DNA of 64,000 nucleotides from NCBI RefSeq assembly GCF_900101045.1, contig NZ_FNFN01000004.1, positions 310,001-374,000 of the forward strand. The letters run 5' to 3'. The notes below the pieces were generated by a model. It was not told the DNA's origin. It was given only the letters and a program-made list of their open reading frames with translations, and did not search any database. The stretch comes from Nocardioides sp. YR527. Lineage in GTDB: Bacteria > Actinomycetota > Actinomycetes > Propionibacteriales > Nocardioidaceae. Positions within the stretch are counted from its first letter, which is position 1. Each line of letters begins with the position of its first letter. Positions 33,738 to 41,894 of this stretch are shown in pieces. The translations under genes were made by a program, and so were the position numbers.

Positions 33738-35540
33738 TCAGCTGGCTTGGCTGACCAGACGTACGGGGGCGTTGCCGGCGCCGTAGCCGTCGTAGCGCTC
33801 GCGGCGCTCGACGAGCTCGAAGAAGACTTCGCCGACGGTCTCGGTGTAGCAGTGCAGGTATTCACCCTCGGCGTCGCGGTCGTAGAGCAGGTCGAGCCCG
33901 CGCAGGGTGGCGACGAGGTCGTCGGCGAGGCCGAAGCGGGCGACGAGGTCGTCGTAGTAGTTGCCCGGCACCTTCAGCGGCCGCAGACCGCGCTCGCGGG
34001 CGGCCGCGACGACCCCGATGATGTCGTGGCAGGCGAGCGCGACGTGCTGGGCAGGGCCCTGCTGGTCGTGGGGGAGCTGCCCGGTCGGGAGCAGGTTGAG
34101 CGGAAGACGTACGCCGCCGGCCGGCGAGCTCATCACCTGGCTGCGGACGAGGCCGGACGGGCCGGCGACCTCCTGGGTCGGCTGCGGGGTCAGTGACAGC
34201 ACGCTGGTGTAGAAGAGGACCGCCTCGTCGAAGCTGTGCCAGGGCTGGACCAGGTTGACGTGGTCGATGTGGGCGCCATGCCGGTCGCTGCTCGAGGCCC
34301 CGCCGTCGAACTCGCCGATCCAGTCCTCGGCGTGCGAGAGGAAGACCTCGGTGTCGTCGGGGGAGGTGAAGGCGCGCAGCGCCTGCTCGCCGGCGTACGT
34401 CCTGCGGTGGACCGGCGGCGCCATCAGTCGCGCTGCGCGCTCGGCGGCCGGGTCCGAGTCGGCGACGTCGAAGCCGACCGCGGCGATCCTGGGCTCGGGG
34501 GAGGCGCTCGGCACGTCGTTGCACACGATCCGGGCCGAGCCCCAGGTCCACAGCCGCACCTGCTTGCTGCGGTGGCGGCCGCCGAAGTCGAAGCCGAGCT
34601 GCTCGAGCAGCACCTCGACGCCGGAGGTGTCCGGCGCCTTGATCTCCACGAAGTCGAAGGCCTCCGGCGCGGCCACCTCCGGCAGCCGGGGGAGCGGGCC
34701 GACCTGGTGGCCGGCCTCCTCGCCGAGCAGGTCGGCGGTGCGGTCGGCGAGCCAGCGCAGCGAGCGCTGCGCCTGGCGCGCGGTGCGGACCGGGTCGGTC
34801 TGGCGGAAGGTGTCGTTGAAGACCTCCAGCGAGAGCGGTCCGTCGTAGCCGGCACGGAGCACGTGGCCGAGGAAGGCCGGCAGGTCGAAGCTGCCCTCGC
34901 CGGGGAAGAGCCGGTGGTGACGGCTCCAGGAGAGCACGTCCATGCTGAGCGCCGGCGCGTCGGCGAGCTGGAGGAAGAAGATCTTCTCGGCCGCGATGTC
35001 CTCGATCTGCTTGGGGTCGTGGCCACGGGAGAGGATGTGGAAGCTGTCCAGGCAGATCCCGACGTTGGGGTGGTCGGCGAGCTCCACGATGCGCCACGAA
35101 CGCCGGTAGTCGTCGACGAACCGTCCCCAGGCGAGCGCCTCGTAGGCGAGCCGGATGTCGTACGTCGCCGCGAGATCGCCCAGCCGCCGCAGCTGCCCCG
35201 CGGAGACCTCGTCGTCGTCGACGGTCGCGGTGCCGACGTTGCTGCACACCAGCATCAGGTCGATGCCGAGCCGGCGCATCAGCCGGAACTTCGCCTCGGC
35301 CCGGTGCAGCACGTCGCCGAAGGTGGACTCGTCGACGCCCTCGGCGTCGCGGAAGGGCTGGTAGAGGTCGAGGGTGAGCCCGAGCCGGTCGGCCAGCGCC
35401 CGGATCTCCTCGGGGGACTGGGGTGCGGCGATGAGGTCGGGCTCGAAGATCTCGATCGCGTCGAATCCCGCCTCGGCCGCGGCGTACATCTTCTGGACCA
35501 GGCCGCCGCTGAGGCAGACGGTGGCGATCGAGGTGCGCAT
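33738..35540 (-). CDS. qsuB: 3-Dehydroshikimate dehydratase fused to an HPPD-like domain
   Basis: This 600-aa protein has an N-terminal xylose-isomerase-like TIM barrel (about 1-280) that dehydrates 3-dehydroshikimate to protocatechuate. Metal-site stretches are LAYEALAWGRFVDD, GICLDSFHILSRG and LSLEVFNDTFRQ. The C-terminal part (about 290-600) is an HPPD-like VOC domain with a full ligand set: HIDHVNLV, AQHVALACHD and VFFELVERRERYDG. The same two-domain layout is known for QsuB of Corynebacterium. Whether the second domain is catalytic is unknown. A TetR operator lies 20 bases upstream of ATG 35540. Confidence 0.88.
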   Translation of the reverse strand: MRTSIATVCLSGGLVQKMYAAAEAGFDAIEIFEPDLIAAPQSPEEIRALADRLGLTLDLYQPFRDAEGVDESTFGDVLHRAEAKFRLMRRLGIDLMLVCSNVGTATVDDDEVSAGQLRRLGDLAATYDIRLAYEALAWGRFVDDYRRSWRIVELADHPNVGICLDSFHILSRGHDPKQIEDIAAEKIFFLQLADAPALSMDVLSWSRHHRLFPGEGSFDLPAFLGHVLRAGYDGPLSLEVFNDTFRQTDPVRTARQAQRSLRWLADRTADLLGEEAGHQVGPLPRLPEVAAPEAFDFVEIKAPDTSGVEVLLEQLGFDFGGRHRSKQVRLWTWGSARIVCNDVPSASPEPRIAAVGFDVADSDPAAERAARLMAPPVHRRTYAGEQALRAFTSPDDTEVFLSHAEDWIGEFDGGASSSDRHGAHIDHVNLVQPWHSFDEAVLFYTSVLSLTPQPTQEVAGPSGLVRSQVMSSPAGGVRLPLNLLPTGQLPHDQQGPAQHVALACHDIIGVVAAARERGLRPLKVPGNYYDDLVARFGLADDLVATLRGLDLLYDRDAEGEYLHCYTETVGEVFFELVERRERYDGYGAGNAPVRLVSQAS

Positions 35541-35559
35541 GGTTCTCCGTTCGTGGCTA

Positions 35560-35577
35560 ATGTACGAAACGGTACAT
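35560..35577. promoter_or_regulatory. TetR operator in front of qsuB
   Basis: ATGTAC-GAAACG-GTACAT is a perfect 6-bp inverted repeat. A 14/18 match lies at 36347 on the opposite strand, before the shikimate dehydrogenase gene. Confidence 0.7.
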
Positions 35578-35610
35578 ACATTGTCGCGTGTTGGGAAGTG
35601 GATCGTGCTC

Positions 35611-35616
35611 TAGGCT
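35611..35616 (+). promoter_or_regulatory. -10 element of a probable leaderless tetR promoter
   Basis: TAGGCT ends six bases before ATG 35623, with no Shine-Dalgarno sequence. Confidence 0.5.
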
Positions 35617-35622
35617 CGGGGC

Positions 35623-36246
35623 ATGGTTCAGTCGCGTGATGCCGAACGCACCCGGTCCGAGCTGCTCGAGGTTGCCACCGAGGTGTTCTCGGAGCAGGGC
35701 TACTCGGGCGCCCGGGTCGACGAGATCGCCGAGCGCACCCGCACCACGAAGCGGATGATCTACTACTACTTCGGCGGCAAGGAGGGGCTGTTCCTGGCTG
35801 TGCTCGAGGCTGCCTACCGCCGGATCCGCGAGCTCGAGCAGAGCCTGCACGCTGGTGATCTCGAGCCGGTTGACGCGATCCGTCGTATCGCCGAGCTCAC
35901 CTTCGACCACCACGTCAACCACCCCGACTTCATCCGCCTCGTCTCGGTCGAGAACATCCACCGTGGCCGGCACATGGAGAAGGTCGAGTCGCTGCGCGAG
36001 CTCGGCGCCCCGGCCGCCAGCGTTCTCGACGAGGTCCTCGCCCGCGGTCGCGCGTCCGGTGAGCTCCGCGCCGACGTCGACGCGGTCGACGTGCACATGA
36101 TGATCAGCGCCTACTGCGTCTTCCAGGTCGCCAACAGTGCCACCTTCGGCTTCCTGTTCGGCCGCGACATGCTCGCCCCCGAGGTTCGCGAGCGTCACCG
36201 CCGCATCCTCGGCGACATCGTCGTCGGCTGGCTCACCGCTCGCTGA
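35623..36246 (+). CDS. TetR family regulator of the shikimate/qsu genes
   Basis: This 207-aa TetR protein has the DNA-binding domain TRSELLEVATEVFSEQGYSGARVDEIAERTRTTKRMIYYYFGGKEGLF. Its C-terminal part is the TetR_C family that starts YRRIRELEQSL. It sits between qsuB (leftward) and the shikimate dehydrogenase and transporter (rightward), and matching ATGTACGAA...GTAC sites lie in both promoters. It is the likely controller of the locus, in place of the LysR-type QsuR of Corynebacterium. A strong terminator follows. Confidence 0.87.
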   Translation: MVQSRDAERTRSELLEVATEVFSEQGYSGARVDEIAERTRTTKRMIYYYFGGKEGLFLAVLEAAYRRIRELEQSLHAGDLEPVDAIRRIAELTFDHHVNHPDFIRLVSVENIHRGRHMEKVESLRELGAPAASVLDEVLARGRASGELRADVDAVDVHMMISAYCVFQVANSATFGFLFGRDMLAPEVRERHRRILGDIVVGWLTAR

Positions 36247-36257
36247 CACAGCCACCG

Positions 36258-36292
36258 AAGAGCCCGTCCCCGCGCCGCGGGGACGGGCTCTT
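36258..36292 (+). terminator. Strong intrinsic terminator after tetR
   Basis: AAGAGCCCGTCCCCGCG and CGCGGGGACGGGCTCTT are exact complements over 17 bp, followed by TTT. It separates the regulator from the next promoter. Confidence 0.85.
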
Positions 36293-36346
36293 TGCCGTCT
36301 GGGGGTTGACGGGCCGGGGCGGGATGTGATCCCCTTCACTCTCGTA

Positions 36347-36364
36347 ACGTACTAGTTCGTACAT
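36347..36364. promoter_or_regulatory. TetR operator upstream of shikimate dehydrogenase
   Basis: On the minus strand ATGTACGAA-CTA-GTACGT matches the qsuB operator at 14 of 18 positions. It ends 14 bases before ATG 36379, a position that would block transcription. Confidence 0.65.
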
Positions 36365-36378
36365 TAAGGATCACCCAG

Positions 36379-37239
36379 ATGAAGTCTTCGTTTCTTGTCG
36401 GCCTGATCGGCGCGGGCGTCGGACCCTCGCTGAGTCCGGCGCTGCACATGCGCGAAGGTTTCGAGCACGGGTTGTCCTACGTCTACAAGACGCTCGACAT
36501 CACCGATCTGGGGATCCCCGCCGAGGGTGTGGGCGACCTGATGAGGGACGCCCGGCGGCTCGGCTTCGACGCGCTCAACATCACCCACCCGTGCAAGGAG
36601 CTCGTGATCGAGCACCTCGACCGGCTCGACGAGACCGCGGCCCGGCTCGGTGCGGTCAACACCGTGGTCTTCGAGGGCGACGAGGCGGTCGGCCACAACA
36701 CCGACACGACCGGGTTCGGGCACGCACTGCGTACCGGGATGCCGGATGCCAAGCTTGACACCGTCGTGCAGCTCGGCGCGGGCGGGGCGGGCTCGGCCGT
36801 CGCTCACGCGCTCGTGAGCCAGGGCGTCGACAGGCTGGTCATCGCCGACATGGACCTCGACCGCGCCCAGGCGCGCGTGGAGGAGATCCGGCGTCACCAC
36901 CCGGAGAGCACCGTCGAGGCGAGCCACGTCGACAAGCTGGCGGCGCTCGTCCCCGACGCCGACGGACTGGTCAACTGCACCCCGGTCGGCATGGCCGACC
37001 ACCCCGGTACGCCGCTGGAGACGAGCCTCCTCCGCCCCGAGCTGTGGGTGGCGGACATCGTCTACAGGCCTCTGGACACCGCGCTGCTGCAGGCAGCGCG
37101 TGAGGTCGGCTGCCGGACCCTCCACGGAGGTCACATGGCGGTCTACCAGGCCGTCGACGCCTTCCGGCTGATCACCGGCATCGACCCCGATGCCGAGCGG
37201 ATGCTCGCCCACCTGCGCGAGCTGGCCGCGGCCGGCTGA
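36379..37239 (+). CDS. qsuD: Shikimate/quinate dehydrogenase
   Basis: This 286-aa enzyme of the shikimate dehydrogenase family probably oxidises quinate and/or shikimate with NAD+. The substrate site is GPSLSPALHMREGFEHG and the catalytic lysine is in NITHPCKELVIEHLDRLD. The nucleotide motif is LGAGGAGSAVAHAL, and the following VIADMDLDRAQ has the aspartate typical of NAD-preferring catabolic types. Biosynthetic AroE proteins usually have an NRT-type motif there. AAGGA precedes ATG 36379. Together with qsuB it yields protocatechuate; a 3-dehydroquinate dehydratase is not encoded here. Confidence 0.87.
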   Translation: MKSSFLVGLIGAGVGPSLSPALHMREGFEHGLSYVYKTLDITDLGIPAEGVGDLMRDARRLGFDALNITHPCKELVIEHLDRLDETAARLGAVNTVVFEGDEAVGHNTDTTGFGHALRTGMPDAKLDTVVQLGAGGAGSAVAHALVSQGVDRLVIADMDLDRAQARVEEIRRHHPESTVEASHVDKLAALVPDADGLVNCTPVGMADHPGTPLETSLLRPELWVADIVYRPLDTALLQAAREVGCRTLHGGHMAVYQAVDAFRLITGIDPDAERMLAHLRELAAAG

Positions 37240-37328
37240 CCTCTCCCCAAGAAATCGAAGAGCCAGACAAACTCCACCCCCCCACCCGTCCGCGGTCAGG
37301 AACCGCGGGCCTACCCGAGGAGGACCCG

Positions 37329-38660
37329 ATGGCGGGACCTGACACCGAGAACCAAGAAGGCAAGACCCCGGTCCGGGCCGCGCTGGCCAGCTTCATGGGC
37401 AGTGCCGTCGAGTACTACGACTTCTTCATCTTCGGCTCTGCCGCGGCGCTGATCTTTCCGCACGTCTTCTTCCCCACGGCCGGCGACGCAGCCCTGGTGA
37501 TGTCGTTCGCGACCTTCGCCTTCGCGTACGTCGCCCGGCCCGTCGGCGCGGTCTTCGTCGGTCACTTCGGCGACCGGATCGGCCGCCGGAAGGTGCTGCT
37601 GTTCACCCTGCTGCTGATGGGTGGCGGCACGTTCCTGATCGGCTGCCTGCCGTCCTACGACCAGGTCGGCTGGCTCGCGCCCGCGCTGCTGGTGTTCTGC
37701 CGTCTGCTCCAGGGGCTCTCGGCCGCCGGCGAGCAGGCCGGCGCCAGCTCGCTCACGCTCGAGCACGCCCCCGACGACAAGCGCTCGTTCTACACCTCCT
37801 GGACGCTCACCGGCACCCAGGGTGGTCAGATCCTGGCCGCGCTCGTCTTCATTCCGGTCGTCGCGCTGCCGGACGACATCAAGTACAGCATCGGCTGGCG
37901 GATCCCGTTCTGGCTCTCCGCGATCGTGGTCATGGTGGCGTTCTTCATCCGCAGCCGCCTCAACGAGACCCCGGAGTTCGAGGAGGCCAAGGCCAACAAC
38001 GAGGTCGCCAAGCTGCCGCTCGCGGTGCTGCTGCGTGACCACTGGACCGATGTGTTGCGGGTCATCTGCTGCGCCTTCATCGCGGCCGTCTCGACGGTCT
38101 TCGGCAACCTGGCCATCGCCTACGGTGTCGCGGTCGGCATGGTCGACTCGATCACGCTGTGGCTGGTCGTCGCGGCCAACGTCGTCGCGCTGTTCACCCA
38201 GCCGATGTTCGGCCGGCTCGCGGACCGGATCGGACGCAAGCCCGTCTTCATCTACGGGGCCGTGGCCAGCGCGGTGATGATGCCGTTCTACCTGCTCTCG
38301 ATGAGCCAGGGCAGCGAGCTGCTCGTCTTCGCGCTCGCGATCGTGACCTTCTCGTTCGGCTACGCGGCCGCGAACGCGACCTGGCCGTCGTTCTACGGCG
38401 AGATGTTCTCGACCCCGGTGCGGTTCTCCGGCGTCGCGATCGGCACCCAGATCGGCTTCCTGCTGGCCGGGTTCACGCCGTCGATCGTCACCGCTCTGGG
38501 TGGCGTGCAGGAGGGCGGGTGGGTCGTCACCTCGGGCTACACCGCGGTCGTCTGCCTCGTCGCGTCGATCGCTGCCCTGACCGCCCGCGAGACCAAGGAC
38601 GTACGCACCGCCGACCTCGGTCTGCGCCCGTCACCGACCCCGCAGAGCGCCGTCGCCTGA
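37329..38660 (+). CDS. MHS-family transporter, probable shikimate/quinate importer
   Basis: This 443-aa MFS protein of the metabolite:H+ symporter family has an opening ASFMGSAVEYYDFFIFGSAAAL and loop motif GHFGDRIGRRKVLL, as in ShiA-type shikimate importers. The second-half repeat is GRLADRIGRKPVF. It lies 89 bases downstream of the dehydrogenase with GAGGAGG before the ATG. A 7-bp hairpin (CCGCGGT/ACCGCGG, 37290-37308) sits in the gap. A pathway-specific importer role is inferred from context. Confidence 0.85.
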   Translation: MAGPDTENQEGKTPVRAALASFMGSAVEYYDFFIFGSAAALIFPHVFFPTAGDAALVMSFATFAFAYVARPVGAVFVGHFGDRIGRRKVLLFTLLLMGGGTFLIGCLPSYDQVGWLAPALLVFCRLLQGLSAAGEQAGASSLTLEHAPDDKRSFYTSWTLTGTQGGQILAALVFIPVVALPDDIKYSIGWRIPFWLSAIVVMVAFFIRSRLNETPEFEEAKANNEVAKLPLAVLLRDHWTDVLRVICCAFIAAVSTVFGNLAIAYGVAVGMVDSITLWLVVAANVVALFTQPMFGRLADRIGRKPVFIYGAVASAVMMPFYLLSMSQGSELLVFALAIVTFSFGYAAANATWPSFYGEMFSTPVRFSGVAIGTQIGFLLAGFTPSIVTALGGVQEGGWVVTSGYTAVVCLVASIAALTARETKDVRTADLGLRPSPTPQSAVA

Positions 38661-38699
38661 CCCGATCCGCCGAGTCGGCGCATCCTGACATTGAAACCT

Positions 38700-38829
38700 G
38701 CCGAGTCGGCGCGTCATGACGCGCCGACTCGGCGTCGGTTTTGGTCAGGAGGAGCCGACTCGGCGTCGGTTTTGGTTAGGAGGAGCCGACTCGGCGTCGG
38801 TTTTGGTTAGGAGGAGCCGACTCGGCGCG
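38700..38829. repeat. 34-bp perfect palindrome plus 31-bp tandem repeats, locus B
   Basis: 38700-38733 is a perfect 34-bp palindrome with arms of GCCGAGTCGGCGCGTCA. From 38723 a 31-bp unit (GCCGACTCGGCGTCGGTTTT then GGTTAGGAGGA) repeats three times at 38723, 38754 and 38785, with a partial fourth at 38816. Another CCGAGTCGGCGCAT copy is at 38670. It lies at a convergent junction. Confidence 0.9.
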
Positions 38830-38844
38830 GATCGGTCAGCGGTG

Positions 38845-39804
38845 TCAGTGCCCGCGGCGGTGGCGGTTGCGGCGGCGGACGACGTCCTTCAGGTCGGCGA
38901 CCGGGCCCAGGTGGCCCAGCTTCTCGGGGTTGGTGACCGAGCGGATCCGCTGGATCTGGCCGTCGAGGATGTCGAGGGTCCAGGTGCCGAGGATGGCGTC
39001 GTCGGCGTCCCGCAGGATGGCTCCCGGCTCGCCGTTGAGCTCGCGCTGCTCCAGGCGGGCGCCGATGGCGAGCAACGGCGGCACGGCCGCGATCAGGATG
39101 CGCGCGGCCTTCGCCGCACCGAACCGGCCGCCCACGCCACCAGCCATTCCACCACCGTCGTTGACGGTCTCCACGTCCGCGGCCAGCAGCGCCTGGAGCC
39201 GGTCGACGTCGCCGTCGCGCAACGCCTCGAAGAACCGGTCCGACAGCTCGACCCGCTTGTGGCGATCGGCCTCGAACCGCGGCTTGCCGTCGTCCATGTG
39301 GCGACGGGCCCGCGAGGCGAGCTGACGGCAGGCCGCCTCGGAGCGATCGACCGCCGCGGCGATGTCGGCGAAGCCGAAGTGGAAGACCTCGCGCAGCACG
39401 AAGACCGCCCGCTCCAGCGGGCTGAGCCGCTCGAGCAGCAGCAGTGCCGCCATCGACACCGAGTCGGCCAGCTCCAGCGCGCGCTCCGGGCTGGCATAGA
39501 TGTCGTCACGTTCGGCGGTGTGGGTGTCGGTCGGCAGCGGCTCGGGGAACCACGGCCCGACGTACGTCTCCCGCCGCACGCGTGCGGAGCGCAGCACGTC
39601 GAGGGAGATCCGGGTGACCACGGTCGAGAGGTAGGCCTTGAGCGATTCGGGCTCGGTCGAGGCCCCCTCCAGCCGGATCCAGGTCTCCTGCACCGCGTCC
39701 TCGGCCTCGGTCACGCTGCCGAGGATCCGGTAGGCGATCGAGAACAGCAGCGGGCGCAGCTCCTCGAACTCGATCTCGTTCTCAGGCGTCACGGTCGTCC
39801 TCAT
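38845..39804 (-). CDS. sigJ: ECF sigma factor, ECF41 group
   Basis: This 319-aa extracytoplasmic-function sigma factor has the usual region 2 (LLFSIAYRILGSVTEAEDAVQETWIRL) and region 4 (LSPLERAVFVLREVFHFGFADIAAAVDRSEAACRQLASRAR). A SnoaL-like C-terminal extension takes the place of a separate anti-sigma factor. ECF41 marks are the linker GPWFPEPLP, the NDGGGMAGG segment and the NPEKLGHLG motif near the end. The ECF41 type usually controls one neighbouring oxidoreductase, epimerase or carboxymuconolactone-decarboxylase gene; here that is the upstream flavoprotein. Its own promoter matches the group's consensus. Confidence 0.9.
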   Translation of the reverse strand: MRTTVTPENEIEFEELRPLLFSIAYRILGSVTEAEDAVQETWIRLEGASTEPESLKAYLSTVVTRISLDVLRSARVRRETYVGPWFPEPLPTDTHTAERDDIYASPERALELADSVSMAALLLLERLSPLERAVFVLREVFHFGFADIAAAVDRSEAACRQLASRARRHMDDGKPRFEADRHKRVELSDRFFEALRDGDVDRLQALLAADVETVNDGGGMAGGVGGRFGAAKAARILIAAVPPLLAIGARLEQRELNGEPGAILRDADDAILGTWTLDILDGQIQRIRSVTNPEKLGHLGPVADLKDVVRRRNRHRRGH

Positions 39805-39835
39805 TTCCAGGCTCGGTAGACATCTTCCATCTTGG

Positions 39836-39862
39836 GACGAGACAGCGCCCGGGAGTGTGACA
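39836..39862 (-). promoter_or_regulatory. ECF41 promoter of the sigma gene
   Basis: On the minus strand TGTCACA (39862-39856), a 16-base spacer and CGTC (39839-39836) match the known ECF41 consensus exactly. The sigma ATG lies about 32 bases downstream, so the gene is probably autoregulated. Confidence 0.75.
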
Positions 39863-39881
39863 TCGCGACCTCAGCCGAGGC

Positions 39882-41060
39882 TCACCGGCTGGGTTCCCGG
39901 ACCAGCGGCGTGGCCGCCGCCTGGACTCGTGCGGCGCGCGAGCGGTCCTTGAGGCCGAAAGCGGATCCCGGGCGACGTGCTTCCATCCTCAGCACCCATA
40001 CCGTGCTGCGGCAGACCAGCTCCTTGACCTTCGCCGCCGGCACGCCCCGGATGCGCCCGGCGACCGCGGAGTCGTCACGGCGGGCGAGGTTCACCAGCCC
40101 CAGGCCGCGGCCGATGCTGATGCACTGGCCGACGAACCCGATGCTGACCGGCTCCGGGGTCTCGCCCGCGAGCCGGGCCAGCACCGTCTCCCCGGCCAGC
40201 GGCCCGAGCTGGTTGGCGGCCTGGCAGCTCATCCGGTACGCCAGCCCCGACGGCGCCGCGGCATCGCCGGTCGCGACGATCCGGTCGTCGTCGACGCTGG
40301 TCAGCGTCTCGTCGGTGATCAGCCGGCCGAGGTCGTCGGTGGACAGCCCGCTGCGGCGCGCCAGGTCCGGCGTGGTGAACCCGGCGGTCCAGATCGTCAC
40401 CGAGCTGGTCAGCTCCCGGCCGTTGTCGAGGCGTACGCGACCGTCCAGCACCTCGTCGACCCGGGCGCCCTCGATGATGCCGACGCCCAGGCGGCGCAGG
40501 TCGCGCTCGGCGACGGCCCGACCCTTCTCGTGCAGCCACGGTCCGAGACGGTCTCCGCAGATCAGCGAGACGTTGCGGCCGGCTTCAGCGAGCTCGGAGG
40601 AGACCTCGATCCCGGTCGGGCCACCACCGACGACGACCACCGGAGCGTCGGCGGGAGCCGTCTCCAGCGCGGCCTTCAGCCTGGTCGCCTCCTCGTAGGT
40701 CGAGATCCCGAAGGCGTGCTCCGCCGCCCCCGCGGCGCGGGTCGTGCCGGCACTGCCGACGGCGTAGACCAGGTAGTCGTACGCCATCTCCTGCCCGCTC
40801 CCGAGCGCGATCGTCCGTGCGCCCGCGTCGATGGCACTCACCGTGTCGACGACCAGACCCACCCGCTCGGCCAGGACGTCCGAGTAGGCCACCACGGCCT
40901 CCGAGGACCCCGCGACCAGCTCGTGCAGCCGGATCCGCTCGACGAAGTGCTCGCGCGGGTTGACCAGGGTGATCGCGATGTCGTCGCGCTTGGTGAGCCG
41001 GTTGGCCGCCATCACGCCGGCGTACCCGCCACCGACGACCACCACGCGGGGCTTGCTCAT
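39882..41060 (-). CDS. NAD(P)/FAD-dependent oxidoreductase (NDH-2-like), ECF41 partner
   Basis: This 392-aa two-dinucleotide-domain flavoprotein resembles type II NADH dehydrogenases. The FAD motif is VVVVGGGYAGVMAANRL, the NAD motif is VVVVGGGPTGIEVSSELAE near residue 150, and the second FAD site is IVATGDAAAPSGLAYRMSCQ near residue 270. ATG 41060 is the start, with GGAGGA six bases upstream; the longer frame has no signal. Such a COE-class oxidoreductase beside an ECF41 sigma factor is a known pairing. Its electron acceptor is unknown. Confidence 0.87.
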   Translation of the reverse strand: MSKPRVVVVGGGYAGVMAANRLTKRDDIAITLVNPREHFVERIRLHELVAGSSEAVVAYSDVLAERVGLVVDTVSAIDAGARTIALGSGQEMAYDYLVYAVGSAGTTRAAGAAEHAFGISTYEEATRLKAALETAPADAPVVVVGGGPTGIEVSSELAEAGRNVSLICGDRLGPWLHEKGRAVAERDLRRLGVGIIEGARVDEVLDGRVRLDNGRELTSSVTIWTAGFTTPDLARRSGLSTDDLGRLITDETLTSVDDDRIVATGDAAAPSGLAYRMSCQAANQLGPLAGETVLARLAGETPEPVSIGFVGQCISIGRGLGLVNLARRDDSAVAGRIRGVPAAKVKELVCRSTVWVLRMEARRPGSAFGLKDRSRAARVQAAATPLVREPSR

Positions 41061-41095
41061 GGGTTCCTCCTGCTTGTCGAGGTTCATACCCATGG

Positions 41096-41122
41096 GACAC
41101 CGGCGGTCGCCGATCCGTGACA
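41096..41122 (-). promoter_or_regulatory. ECF41-like promoter of the oxidoreductase gene
   Basis: TGTCACG (41122-41116), a 16-base spacer and TGTC (41099-41096) on the minus strand differ from the consensus at one position in each box. It lies about 36 bases before ATG 41060. Confidence 0.65.
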
Positions 41123-41153
41123 GGTCGGTGGAGCCGAACGGGAACCGCGTGGG

Positions 41154-41726
41154 TCAGGCCAGCGCGGCGACGGCGTCCGCCAGATCATCGACGGACCGGG
41201 CACGCTCGGGGAAGTGGCCGTCGGGACCCTGGCTGAGCTGGAACCCCATGAAGGCGGCGTCGATGACATGGGCTGCCCGCTCGGCGACGGCGGGATCCAC
41301 GCCGGACTTGTCCAGATGCGCGATGAGCCCGGCGATCCACAGCGTATTGGCTTCCTGGACCGCCGCGACGTACGGCTCCCTGCCGAAGAGGCCGAGCGCA
41401 GCCGCCTCCACATAGATCCTGCTGCACCGGTCGCCCTCCATCACCGCCCAGAGGTCATGGACCGCGGAACGCAGGTCCTTGGAGGGCTCGAGCGCGGCGA
41501 CCTCGGCGACCGACCGCTGGTTGGAGGTGCGGAGTACGTCGGCGACCAGTTGGTCCTTGGTGCCGAAGTGGTAGAGCAGGACCCGGTTGCTGGTGCCCAG
41601 CTCGGCCGCCAGCGGGCGCAGGCTCAGGCCGATCAGGCCGTGGTCGTGGACATAGTCGGTCGCCAGCTCGGCCCAGGCAGCACGGCGCTGCGGATCTTTG
41701 GCGGGCGCGGCACTCGCGATCGTCAT
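41154..41726 (-). CDS. TetR family regulator of the choline genes
   Basis: This 190-aa TetR protein has WAELATDYVHDHGLIGLSLRPLAAELGTSNRVLLYHFGTKDQLV as its DNA-binding domain. It is divergent from betB-betA, and two matching 18-bp operators lie in the gap, so it plays the part of BetI. It is not closely BetI-like in text, so choline as ligand is an inference. ATG 41726 is chosen; the longer frame would cross the operators. Confidence 0.83.
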   Translation of the reverse strand: MTIASAAPAKDPQRRAAWAELATDYVHDHGLIGLSLRPLAAELGTSNRVLLYHFGTKDQLVADVLRTSNQRSVAEVAALEPSKDLRSAVHDLWAVMEGDRCSRIYVEAAALGLFGREPYVAAVQEANTLWIAGLIAHLDKSGVDPAVAERAAHVIDAAFMGFQLSQGPDGHFPERARSVDDLADAVAALA

Positions 41727-41756
41727 GCGGTGACTGTAACAACTGGCTGACGTCAG

Positions 41757-41794
41757 TTGTACCAGCTGGAACAAATTTGTACCACTTGCAACAA
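41757..41794. promoter_or_regulatory. Two tandem 18-bp TetR operators
   Basis: TTGTACCAGCTGGAACAA (41757-41774) and TTGTACCACTTGCAACAA (41777-41794) are near-palindromes with centres 20 bases apart, about two helix turns. An ACAACTG...CAGTTGT repeat (from 41739) overlaps the first. Confidence 0.7.
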
Positions 41795-41894
41795 TTTTGT
41801 CCTCGAAGCCCTTGACCTGGCCCTTTATGTCCGCGCAGGATCATCTGCAATTCATCCGCGGTTGCCTGTTGAGCAATCCGACGCTGGAGGTTGC

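Noticed and set aside
38723..38829. 31-bp tandem repeats as a CRISPR array
   Set aside because: The units are contiguous with no variable spacers, and no cas genes are near.
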